From Terriglobia bacterium (GTDB taxonomy: Bacteria; Acidobacteriota; Terriglobia; UBA7540), in contig JAIQGB010000220.1 in the NCBI GenBank assembly GCA_020072905.1, forward strand, positions 1 through 7,894: DNA of 7,894 bases. Reading direction: 5' to 3'. Positions 1 to 7,894 of the stretch are shown here, in pieces (positions within the stretch are counted from its first letter, which is position 1; each line of letters starts with the position of its first letter). The notes beneath the pieces are model-generated. The model was given only the letters and a program-made list of their open reading frames with translations, did no database searches and was not told where the DNA came from. A program made the translations under genes and the position numbers.

Positions 1-33
1 GAATAGGACCGGATCCACGCATCCTGTTGTTTC

Positions 34-105
34 CTCGCACTTCAGAACTCACAATTCAGAATTTCCCTTCAATCCCTCAATCTCCCGATCACCCAATCAC
101 TCAAT
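34..105. repeat. Right arm of a degenerate 7/8-base tandem repeat element, cut by window edge
   Basis: Five tandem octamers occupy 66-105 (ccttcaat, ccctcaat, ctcccgat, cacccaat, cactcaat). They are preceded by heptamer-spaced words at 34-61, including two identical copies of ttcagaa at 41-47 and 55-61. The array ends four bases before the stop codon of the permease that finishes at 110. Its words match the right arms of the three complete intergenic elements in this window: the octamers resemble those at 6172-6240 and the ttcagaa words resemble those at 2622-2713. Bases 1-33 are not repetitive and would correspond to the central spacer. A complementary left arm is expected just beyond base 1. 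What is seen is the period and the words; that it is half of an inverted element is inference. Confidence 0.7.
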
Positions 106-109
106 GGCG

Positions 110-2596
<2,487 letters not shown>

Positions 2597-2599
2597 AAT

Positions 2600-2607
2600 T
2601 TCCTTCT
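2600..2607 (-). promoter_or_regulatory. Ribosome binding site deciding the start of permease 1
   Basis: Read on the minus strand, a purine-rich AGAAGGAA lies about four bases before the ATG at 2596-2594. The alternative in-frame ATG at 2620 lies inside the edge of the intergenic repeat (left arm begins at 2621) and has only AT-rich repeat upstream, with no comparable site. The protein from 2596 begins MSTLIQDLRYGIRM, parallel to MGTLLQDLKYGLRM of permease 2. The 2596 start is therefore preferred. Confidence 0.6.
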
Positions 2608-2620
2608 CTCTGCCGTTCAA

Positions 2621-2713
2621 GAAATTATGAATTCTGAATTACGAATTGCGAAAAGATGCGCGTTTTGGCCGCCCCTGAATTCATAATTCACCATTCATAA
2701 TTCATCATTCATA
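2621..2713. repeat. Intergenic inverted repeat built of tandem heptamers (gap permease 2 / permease 1)
   Basis: The left arm has four heptamers at 2622-2649 (aaattat, gaattct, gaattac, gaattgc). The right arm has five at 2679-2713 (attcata, attcacc, attcata, attcatc, attcata). The arms face each other: bases 2623-2647 pair with 2678-2702 at 22 of 25 positions, around a roughly 30-base GC-richer centre. The right arm runs through the stop codon of permease 2 (2705-2707) and into its last two sense codons. The left arm ends 24 bases before the permease 1 start, leaving its ribosome site free. In the minus-strand transcript this would form a strong stem-loop. There is no U-run after it, so it is not a classical intrinsic terminator; it could instead slow, process or stabilise the message. 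Function is inference. Confidence 0.8.
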
Positions 2714-5131
2714 ACGCAGCGCCACCATGGGATCGACCTTCGTGGCCCGTCGGGCGGGAAGGTACGCCGCGAGTACCGCTGCAATGACCAGCAACGCCGC
2801 CACCCCGGCGGCGGTCAGCGCATCGAGGTGCAGTATTCCAAAGAGCAGGCTGGAGGTCACTCGCGTTACGGCGGCCGCGCCTGCCAGTCCGATTGCGAGT
2901 CCGATGATCGTCAACTTCAACGCATGCCCCAGGACCAGCCACAGGATGGAGGTGCTTCGCGCTCCCAGCGCCATGCGCACGCCGATATCATGCGTCTGCT
3001 GCCTGACGGAATAGGACATGAGCGCGAAAACTCCCGCCGCGGCCAGAATGAGTGCGATGGCCCCGAATGCCAACATCAGGCGAGCGGAGGATTCGACGCC
3101 GCTGACGTTGTCCGAGATCAGTTGCTCGAGCGTTCGCAGATCAAACGCAGGAACGTCGGGATCAACGCTTCGGACGGCGGCGCGTGCCGCCGCGGCCAGC
3201 GCGAGCGGATCACCCGAAGTCCGGACCACCACGCCGGAGGAGGTTTGAGGCATCTGGGCAAACGGCACGTAAGTGGTGGGGTGGAATTCTTGATCGAACG
3301 GCGATTGCCGGATGTCTCCCACCACGCCAACGACGGTGCGCCAGGGCTCTTGGCCCGCCTCGTCGCCCAGCTTGATGCGTTTGCCGACTGCATCGCCGCC
3401 CGGCCAGACGCGCCGAGCCAAGCTCTCGCTGATGACGGTGACGGGAGGAGCGTCGGGGCCGTCCTGAGCCGTCAGAACGCGGCCGCTGAGCAGCGGCAGG
3501 TGCAGAGCGGCGAAGAGTCCGGGGCTCGCGGACTGCGAAATCGTCAACCGCATTTCGCCCGGGCGAGCGGGAGGCTGCCCGTCGCCGCGATACTGCGTTT
3601 GGTTCCAACCCCAACCCGAGGGGAGACTTGAGACCGTTCCGGCGGCCTCGACGCCGGGCAAGTCTTGCAGCGCTTGAACGACGCGGTCGTAGTAACCGCG
3701 CACTTGATTCGAATCGCGATATTTGGATTCCGGCAGGGTGGTGCGGAAGGTGAGCACGCGAGTGCGATCGTAACCGAGATGGCGGTTGAGAAGCTCGCGA
3801 AAGCCGTTGACCATCACCACCGCCCCCACCAGCAGGATTCCAGCGAGGGCGAATTCGAAGACCACCAGAGCGTTGCGCAGAGGGCGATGTCCGGAACTTG
3901 AGCTCGAACCCCGCTCACCCTTCTGCAGCGCGAGTTGGAGATTGGAGCGGGTAACCAACCATGCCGGCGCGAGGCCGGCAAGAATTCCTGAAAGGAGAGC
4001 CACCGCGAAAGTGAAGGCCAGCACGGTTGCATCAACCCCGAGGTGCTTCAAACCCGCGACGTGCTGGACGATGAACGGCGGGATGTCGCGGCGCAGAATG
4101 TCGATTCCCCAGGCGGCCGCCAGTGATCCCGCAACGCCGCCCAGGATCGCCACGAACACGCTCTCGATGAGCAACTGCCGGGTGATTTTCCAGCGGTCCG
4201 CGCCCAGCGCCAGGCGGGTAGCAATTTCCTTCTGGCGCGCCAGGGTGCGAGCCAACTGCAGGTTTGCGACGTTGGCGCAGGCAAGCAAGAGTACGAAGGC
4301 CGCGGCTCCGCTCAAGACCATCAGAAATTGCTTCGAGCCCGCCACGAGATCTTCCACCAGGCCCACGACGCGAACGCGGTGGCCGGCGTGGGTAGCGGGA
4401 AATTGCGCCGCAAGCCCGGCGGCGCCAGTCTCGAGTTCGGCTTGCGCTTGCGAACGCGAAGCTCCGGCCTTTAGACGGCCCATGACGACGAGGTAATGAT
4501 TGGAGCGATCCGCCGCCGCGGCGCTGAGGTCGAGCGGAGCCCACGCCTCGGCGCCGATGGGGTAATCGAACTCTGCCGGCATGATTCCGACGACGGTGGT
4601 CCTATGACCGTCCAGGAGCAAGCTTCGGCCCACGACCTCTGGGTCGCCGCCCAAGCGCCTCTGCCAGAATCCATGACTGAGAACGAGGACGGCCTCGTGG
4701 CCGGGCTCGAAGTCCTCGGCGGTGAGGGCCCGGCCAAGTTCGGGAGCGATGCCGGCCAGGCGGAAGAAGTTGGGCGTGACTTGAAAACCCTCGAGGCGAT
4801 CCGCAAGGCCATCGCCGGTCAGATTGCTGTCCCAACCGTGAGTCGCCGTCAGCAGTTCGAGCGTTCGGCTTCGCTCTGCCCACTCGCGAAAATTCGCCGG
4901 GGCGACACTGGCGTGCTGAAGCCCCTGCGCGGGAACCGTTTCCCAAACGGCCACAACGCGGCCCAGGTCCTTGAACGAAAAGGGTCGGAAGAGCATGGCA
5001 TTCATGGAGCTGAAGACCGCGGTGTTCGCTCCGATGCCGAGGGCGAGCGTGATGACCGCCACCGCGGTAAAGCCGGGATTCTTCGCGAGCATCCGCAGGC
5101 CGTATTTCAAGTCCTGAAGAAGAGTGCCCAT
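2705..5131 (-). CDS. ADOP-type duplicated ABC transporter permease (FtsX/MacB family), permease 2
   Basis: This complete 808-residue inner-membrane permease has two MacB-like units. TM1 is at about 21-44 (AVAVITLALGIGANTAVFSS), then a periplasmic domain to about 262, then helices at about 268-292, 320-342 and 367-390. The cytoplasmic segment KEIATRLALGADRWKITRQL at about 301-320 sits where family members touch the ATPase. The second unit has TM5 at about 420-441, a periplasmic domain at about 445-680, helices at about 684-706, 735-757 and 770-790, and coupling segment HDIGVRMALGARSTSILWLV. The tail is PARRATKVDPMVALRYE. A serine-rich linker (GERGSSSSSGHR, about 405-416) joins the units. The start at 5131 is supported by GGGAGG five bases upstream (5142-5137). 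It follows the ATPase gene by 157 bases on the same strand, which makes it the nearest intact permease partner for that ATPase. Its periplasmic domains differ clearly from those of permease 1, so the two are old paralogues, not a recent duplication. Confidence 0.93.
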   Translation of the reverse strand: MGTLLQDLKYGLRMLAKNPGFTAVAVITLALGIGANTAVFSSMNAMLFRPFSFKDLGRVVAVWETVPAQGLQHASVAPANFREWAERSRTLELLTATHGWDSNLTGDGLADRLEGFQVTPNFFRLAGIAPELGRALTAEDFEPGHEAVLVLSHGFWQRRLGGDPEVVGRSLLLDGHRTTVVGIMPAEFDYPIGAEAWAPLDLSAAAADRSNHYLVVMGRLKAGASRSQAQAELETGAAGLAAQFPATHAGHRVRVVGLVEDLVAGSKQFLMVLSGAAAFVLLLACANVANLQLARTLARQKEIATRLALGADRWKITRQLLIESVFVAILGGVAGSLAAAWGIDILRRDIPPFIVQHVAGLKHLGVDATVLAFTFAVALLSGILAGLAPAWLVTRSNLQLALQKGERGSSSSSGHRPLRNALVVFEFALAGILLVGAVVMVNGFRELLNRHLGYDRTRVLTFRTTLPESKYRDSNQVRGYYDRVVQALQDLPGVEAAGTVSSLPSGWGWNQTQYRGDGQPPARPGEMRLTISQSASPGLFAALHLPLLSGRVLTAQDGPDAPPVTVISESLARRVWPGGDAVGKRIKLGDEAGQEPWRTVVGVVGDIRQSPFDQEFHPTTYVPFAQMPQTSSGVVVRTSGDPLALAAAARAAVRSVDPDVPAFDLRTLEQLISDNVSGVESSARLMLAFGAIALILAAAGVFALMSYSVRQQTHDIGVRMALGARSTSILWLVLGHALKLTIIGLAIGLAGAAAVTRVTSSLLFGILHLDALTAAGVAALLVIAAVLAAYLPARRATKVDPMVALRYE

Positions 5132-5175
5132 AACTTCCTCCCGCGCGGCTTCAAAGTAGTGTCCTCATTGGAGAG

Positions 5176-5288
5176 GTGACGAGTGACGAGCAAAGGCTGA
5201 AGTCTGAAGTATGAAGTGTGAAACAACTGCGTGTTGCGGCTGCCTCAACCTTCATCCATCACCCTTCGCACTTCGGTTTTGCTTGCTC
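5176..5288. repeat. Intergenic inverted repeat built of tandem heptamers (gap ATPase / permease 2)
   Basis: The left arm contains two identical heptamers gtgacga (5176-5189), then ctgaagt twice (5197-5210), atgaagt (5211-5217) and gtgaaac (5218-5224). The right arm has a matching seven-base rhythm at 5251-5285 (ttcatcc, atcaccc, ttcgcac, ttcggtt, ttgcttg). The arms are imperfectly complementary: 5195-5222 against 5251-5278 matches at 18 of 28 positions without counting G-U pairs. An outer six-base stem, 5188-5193 with 5283-5288, ends on the base next to the ATPase stop codon (5289-5291). The centre (about 5225-5250) holds a small hairpin, caac/gttg. About 44 bases between the left arm and the permease 2 start are free of repeat and hold its ribosome site. 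The period and complementarity are seen; any role in the transcript is inferred. Confidence 0.7.
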
Positions 5289-6032
5289 TTACGTTTCCTG
5301 CACGATCCGCCCGTCGAAGAGGTGGAAGGTGCGCTGCGCGTGGCTGACGTAGCGCGGGTCGTGCGTCACCATGCAGATGGTTGCCCCTTCGCGGTGCAGG
5401 TCGCGGAGCAACTCCATCACCGCCTCGCCGTTTTTCGAGTCGAGGTTTCCGGTGGGCTCGTCGGCGAGCATGATGGAGGGCTTGCCGACGATCGCGCGCG
5501 CCACAGCGACCCGCTGCTGCTGGCCGCCGGAGAGCTGCGAGGGATAGTGCTTCGTGCGGTGCGACATCCCCACGCGCTCGAGCGACACCTGGACGGACCT
5601 CTTCCGTTCCGCGGCGCCCATGCCGCGGTAGGTGAGCGGCAGCTCGACGTTCTCGTAGACCGTGAGGTCGCCGATCAGGTTGAAGGCCTGAAAGATGAAC
5701 CCGATCTCGCGGTTGCGGATGCGCGAGCGCTGCTCGGCGGAAAGGTTTGCCACGGGTTGTTCATTCAACGTGTAGGCGCCCTCCGTCGGCGAGTCAAGCA
5801 GGCCGAGAATCGAAAGCAGCGTGGACTTGCCGCAGCCCGAGGGGCCCGCGATGGAGATGTATTCTCCCTTGTGAATATCCAGGTGGATGCCGGTGAGGGC
5901 GTGGGTTTCCACCTCGTCCGTCACGAAGACCTTCTTGATGCCGTCGAGGCGGATCAGCACTTCGCCGTTCTTCTTCTCCGCGCTTCCCGCGGCGTTCGTT
6001 GGTTGGGGCTGCGTTTGAGCTGATGAATCCAT
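5289..6032 (-). CDS. ABC transporter ATP-binding protein, MacB/LolD type
   Basis: This is a cytoplasmic nucleotide-binding subunit of 247 residues that hydrolyses ATP to drive a membrane permease. All core motifs are intact: Walker A GPSGCGKST (63-71), Q-loop glutamine in FQAFN (Q115), signature LSGGQQQR (167-174), Walker B IMLADEP with catalytic glutamate E192, D-loop GNLDS, and switch histidine H224 in VTHD. The order and wording (LSGGQQQRVAVARA, DEPTGNLD) are those of the MacB/LolD/FtsE class, which works with FtsX-fold permeases like those encoded on either side. The first 22 or so residues (MDSSAQTQPQPTNAAGSAEKK) form a low-complexity extension before the conserved domain. The start is nevertheless supported by GAGGAG five bases upstream (6043-6038). 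There is no fused permease domain, so it resembles LolD or stand-alone MacB-like ATPases, not full-length MacB. It lies between a frameshifted permease upstream and permease 2 downstream. The substrate is not indicated; I give no symbol because macB, lolD and ftsE cannot be separated by motif alone. Confidence 0.95.
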   Translation of the reverse strand: MDSSAQTQPQPTNAAGSAEKKNGEVLIRLDGIKKVFVTDEVETHALTGIHLDIHKGEYISIAGPSGCGKSTLLSILGLLDSPTEGAYTLNEQPVANLSAEQRSRIRNREIGFIFQAFNLIGDLTVYENVELPLTYRGMGAAERKRSVQVSLERVGMSHRTKHYPSQLSGGQQQRVAVARAIVGKPSIMLADEPTGNLDSKNGEAVMELLRDLHREGATICMVTHDPRYVSHAQRTFHLFDGRIVQET

Positions 6033-6059
6033 GTTGTCTCCTCATTCCGGAAATATAAC

Positions 6060-6240
6060 CATTGAGCCATCGGGCCATTGAGCGATAGAGCCATCGAGGC
6101 ATTGATTCACTGAAGGATCCCGAGCTCTCCTACCCGATCTGCAAGCCCTTGCGCTGCGTCGGTAGGGAAATCGTTCAATCTCCCCAATCGCTCAATCTTC
6201 CTTCCAATCAGTCGATCACCGGATTGCTCCGTCACTCACT
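6060..6240. repeat. Intergenic inverted repeat built of tandem octamers (gap permease 3 / ATPase)
   Basis: The left arm is seven uninterrupted octamers at 6060-6115 (cattgagc, catcgggc, cattgagc, gatagagc, catcgagg, cattgatt, cactgaag). The right arm at 6172-6240 consists of words that are their complements (for example cgttcaat, cgctcaat, cagtcgat, caccggat), mostly eight bases long with one nine-base and one twelve-base unit. A ten-base exact complement joins 6077-6086 to 6187-6196. The centre carries its own GC-rich stem, 6128-6137 with 6159-6168 (one bulge each side), capped by gcaag/cttgc at 6141-6152. The right arm ends four bases before the permease 3 stop codon and the left arm ends 27 bases before the ATPase start. 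This fills the whole 212-base gap, and no gene is seen in it. Confidence 0.75.
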
Positions 6241-6244
6241 TGCG

Positions 6245-7468
6245 CTACTCATAGCGCAGCGCCACCATGGGATCGACCTTGGTCGCACGCCGCGCGGGGA
6301 CGTAGCACCCCGCAAGCGCAACCATCATCAAGAGAGTTGCGACCCCGGCAAGTGTGAGCGGGTCATGCGGGCTGACCCCAAAGAGCAGGTTCGCCATCAA
6401 TCGCGTCAGCCCCAAGGCAGCCACAAGACCGATGGCTACGCCCAGGAGCGCCATCCTCGCCGCTTCCGCAAGCACCATCCGCAGAACATCCCGCCGCTTG
6501 GCGCCTAGGGCGACCCGAATGCCGATCTCATGGGTCCGCTGGCTGGCGAGATAGGAAATCACGCCATAGATTCCGACACACGACATGACCAACGCGAGCG
6601 CTGCGAAGATGCCCAAGAGAACCATCGAGAAACGGCGCGCGGCGAGAGAACCAGAAATGATTTCGTCCATGGCTTGGACGTTGTACATCACTTGCTGGCT
6701 GTTCATCCGGCTTAAGGCGTCCCGAATGGAGCCGACTTGTGCAAGCGGCGACCCCGCGGTTCGAAGCATGAACCCCGAGTAGCCGGCCAGCAGGGGCACA
6801 AACTGGTCTGGGATCTGGTTCACCTGGAAATAGCATTGCGCCTGCATGGATGAGGTCGCGTCCGTGTCCAGACCCCATTGTTTGACATGCCCAACTACCC
6901 CGACAATTTCAGCCGTGATGTTCACGATGTCGAAGTTGATGCTCCTGCCGATTGGATCTTGATTGCCGAAGTAGAGCCGTCGAAAGCGCTCGTCAATGAC
7001 GGTGACGATTGGGGAATGCTCGTTGTCCGCGGAGGAGAGGAAGCGCCCGCGCTGGAGGGGTATTCCCATCACCTTCAAGTAGTCGGGCTGCACAAGGTAG
7101 GTGATCGCCTGCTTCATTTCCGCCTGGCTCGGGGGCTTGGGTTGGCCTTCCAGCCAGAACGGCATTTCGGAATCGCCGGCCATGGGCATGGCTCCGACCG
7201 TCAGCGAGGCGGATTGAATGCCGGGAACCGCAGTGAGCTGGTCCTGAAGCTGGTGCCAGGTAGCCCGAGCGGCCTCCGGGGTTGTGCTGGCGGCGGGGGG
7301 GAGCGCTAGCCTGAAGGTAAGCACGTTGTGGGGGTTGAATCCCGGATCAACTCTCCAGAGCCCGGCCAGGCTGCGAATCATCAGTCCGGCTCCGGCCAGC
7401 AGGACAAGCGCGAGCGCCATTTCCGCGACCACGAAACGCGTTGGGCGCGATGCCGGGCGCCGCTCGAC
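6245..7468 (-). CDS. ADOP-type permease 3, C-terminal half (downstream of a frameshift)
   Basis: This is the second MacB-like unit of a duplicated permease, about 408 codons, in a different frame from its first half. It begins in frame at about 7468 with VERRPASRPTRFVVAEMALAL, which parallels VEHHARSRPGRWIVASQMALSL of permease 1. That similarity shows the frame is genuine well upstream of any start codon. Next come a TM helix, a periplasmic domain of about 245 residues, and three helices around SMVLLGIFAALALVMSCVGIYG, MALLGVAIGLVAALGLTRL and LAGVATLLMMVALAGCYV. The coupling segment is HEIGIRVALGAKRRDVLRMV, and it ends PARRATKVDPMVALRYE. A GTG at 7432 could nominally start a shorter product, but it lies inside the TM5 region and has no ribosome site that I can see. 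The gene precedes the ATPase by 212 bases. If the frameshift is real, this half is probably not translated as part of a working transporter; if it is a sequencing error, the gene is an ordinary family member. Confidence 0.85.
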   Translation of the reverse strand, partial: VERRPASRPTRFVVAEMALALVLLAGAGLMIRSLAGLWRVDPGFNPHNVLTFRLALPPAASTTPEAARATWHQLQDQLTAVPGIQSASLTVGAMPMAGDSEMPFWLEGQPKPPSQAEMKQAITYLVQPDYLKVMGIPLQRGRFLSSADNEHSPIVTVIDERFRRLYFGNQDPIGRSINFDIVNITAEIVGVVGHVKQWGLDTDATSSMQAQCYFQVNQIPDQFVPLLAGYSGFMLRTAGSPLAQVGSIRDALSRMNSQQVMYNVQAMDEIISGSLAARRFSMVLLGIFAALALVMSCVGIYGVISYLASQRTHEIGIRVALGAKRRDVLRMVLAEAARMALLGVAIGLVAALGLTRLMANLLFGVSPHDPLTLAGVATLLMMVALAGCYVPARRATKVDPMVALRYE

Positions 7469-7470
7469 CC
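7468..7470 (-). other. Frameshift point in permease 3 (probable one-base loss in a G run)
   Basis: The upstream frame reads LKEGGRG and then becomes nonsense, ending at a TGA at 7381-7383. The frame carrying the C-terminal half is closed by a TGA at 7493-7495, so the shift must lie between these points. One extra G in the run at 7470-7468 (minus strand GGG to GGGG) gives a continuous GRG-VERRPASRPTRFVVAEMAL, which matches the spacing and residues of permease 1 at the same place. No slippery sequence typical of programmed shifting is present. A homopolymer-length sequencing error or a real deletion are both possible. Confidence 0.75.
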
Positions 7471-7894
7471 GCGTCCGCCTTCCTTGAGCGTTTCATGAAG
7501 ATCGGGTTGCGAGGTCTTGAGCGCCGGCGCCAAGCCAAAGGAGATTCCCGCGATCACGGAAGCGGCAAGGGTAAACAACAGCACGCGTTCGTCGAGCTGA
7601 ACTTCCTCGGCCCGTGGCAGCGCCTCCGGCAGAAATTTGAGGGCCACCTGCGTGCCCCAGGAGGCAAGCAGCAGCCCCAGACCGCCGCCGGCCAGCGCGA
7701 CCAGGACGCTTTCGGTCAGAAGTTGCCGCAGGACGCGGCCCCGGCTCGCACCCAGCGCAGTGCGAATCGCAAATTCACGTGTCCGGCCCGTCGAGCGTGC
7801 CAGGAGGAGATTCGCAACATTTACGCACGCAATCAGCAGCACAAAACCTACCGCGGCCAGCAGCACCAGCAGAAACGGCCGGATGTTGCCCACC
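7469..7894 (-). CDS. ADOP-type permease 3, middle segment (5' end outside window, frameshifted at its 3' end)
   Basis: This is the end of the first MacB-like unit of the same permease. It enters the window mid-gene: the GTG at 7893 is most likely an internal valine, because the sequence starts at the helix that normally follows the first periplasmic domain (NIRPFLLVLLAAVGFVLLIACVNVANLLLA). The coupling segment TREFAIRTALGASRGRVLRQLL follows, then two more helices (about VLVALAGGGLGLLLASW and VLLFTLAASVIAGISFGLAPAL) and the linker TSQPDLHETLKEGGRG. About 142 codons are sense. Beyond 7468 the frame runs on for 28 residues to a stop at 7381-7383, but these (SSGARHRAQRVSWSRKWRSR and on) do not resemble the family. 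Around 300 N-terminal residues should lie to the right of the window. Confidence 0.85.

Noticed and set aside
2597..2620. Upstream ATG at 2620 as the start of permease 1
   Set aside because: It would add MNGREKEI, which has no counterpart in permease 2, and these codons overlap the ribosome site of the better-supported start at 2596.
2621..2713. Intrinsic (rho-independent) terminator
   Set aside because: The stem is AT-rich, the loop is long, and no U-run follows the hairpin on the minus-strand transcript.
2828..3631. Long plus-strand open frame of 267 codons, and another at 3786-4496, opposite permease 2
   Set aside because: Both are antisense to a complete permease with clear family features; their translations are rich in Arg, Ala and Gly with no domain pattern and no ribosome site that I can see.
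5136..5170. Tiny leader peptide before permease 2 (ATG AGG ACA CTA CTT TGA on the minus strand)
   Set aside because: It has five codons, with no ribosome site in front of it and no run of a regulatory codon, so it is likely chance.
5211..6023. Long plus-strand open frame of 270 codons opposite the ATPase gene
   Set aside because: It lies almost wholly antisense to a motif-complete ATPase, its translation shows no recognisable domain, and high-GC coding DNA commonly leaves the complementary frame open.
6048..6085. Possible promoter before the ATPase (TATATT on the minus strand near 6052-6057)
   Set aside because: The hexamer 17 bases upstream (CAATGG) is a poor -35 match and falls in the octamer repeat, so the AT-rich word alone is not enough.
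7462..7472. Programmed ribosomal frameshift in permease 3
   Set aside because: The site (CGC GGG TCG on the minus strand) is not a slippery heptamer, and re-pairing one base back would be poor; a base loss explains it more simply.
7347..7538. Short minus-strand open frame overlapping the permease 3 frameshift
   Set aside because: It is in the third frame and resembles neither permease half; it does not bridge the frameshift.

Overview
The window is about 7.9 kb of GC-rich bacterial DNA, by eye near 60% G+C in genes with AT-richer gaps. Every credible gene lies on the minus strand. Three of the four genes are large permeases of the FtsX/MacB type with a duplicated architecture (TM, periplasmic domain, three TM, TM, periplasmic domain, three TM), all ending in the same 17 residues, PARRATKVDPMVALRYE. 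This is the pattern of the 'acidobacterial duplicated orphan permease' (ADOP) family, which forms large paralogous sets in Acidobacteria. The source is therefore most likely an acidobacterium; this is an inference from family content, and no taxonomic marker gene is present.

In the direction of transcription (right to left) the layout is as follows. (1) An ADOP-type permease at 7894-6245 is cut at its 5' end by the window edge and carries a frameshift at about 7468-7470. (2) A complete MacB/LolD-type ABC ATPase lies at 6032-5289. (3) A complete 808-residue permease lies at 5131-2705. (4) A complete permease lies at 2596-110, 828 residues from the preferred start. The gaps are 212, 157 and 108 bases, so the genes could be co-transcribed. 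The ATPase is the only nucleotide-binding subunit present and is the obvious candidate to energise one or more of the permeases. The likely process is MacB/Lol-like mechanotransmission or export across the inner membrane, substrate unknown.

The most unusual feature is what fills the gaps. Each of the three complete gaps, and the partial one at the left edge, holds degenerate short tandem repeats with a clear 7- or 8-base period. In the complete gaps they form two facing arms (purine-type words on the left, their complements on the right) around a GC-richer centre, so each gap is one long imperfect inverted repeat. The right arm always reaches or nearly touches the stop codon of the gene it follows, and the left arm always stops 24-45 bases short of the next start, leaving the ribosome binding site free. 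The element is thus fitted precisely between a stop codon and the next gene's leader. I do not know of a named family matching it.

No RNA gene, CRISPR array, insertion sequence, integrase or origin was seen. Long open frames on the plus strand are antisense shadows of the permease genes.
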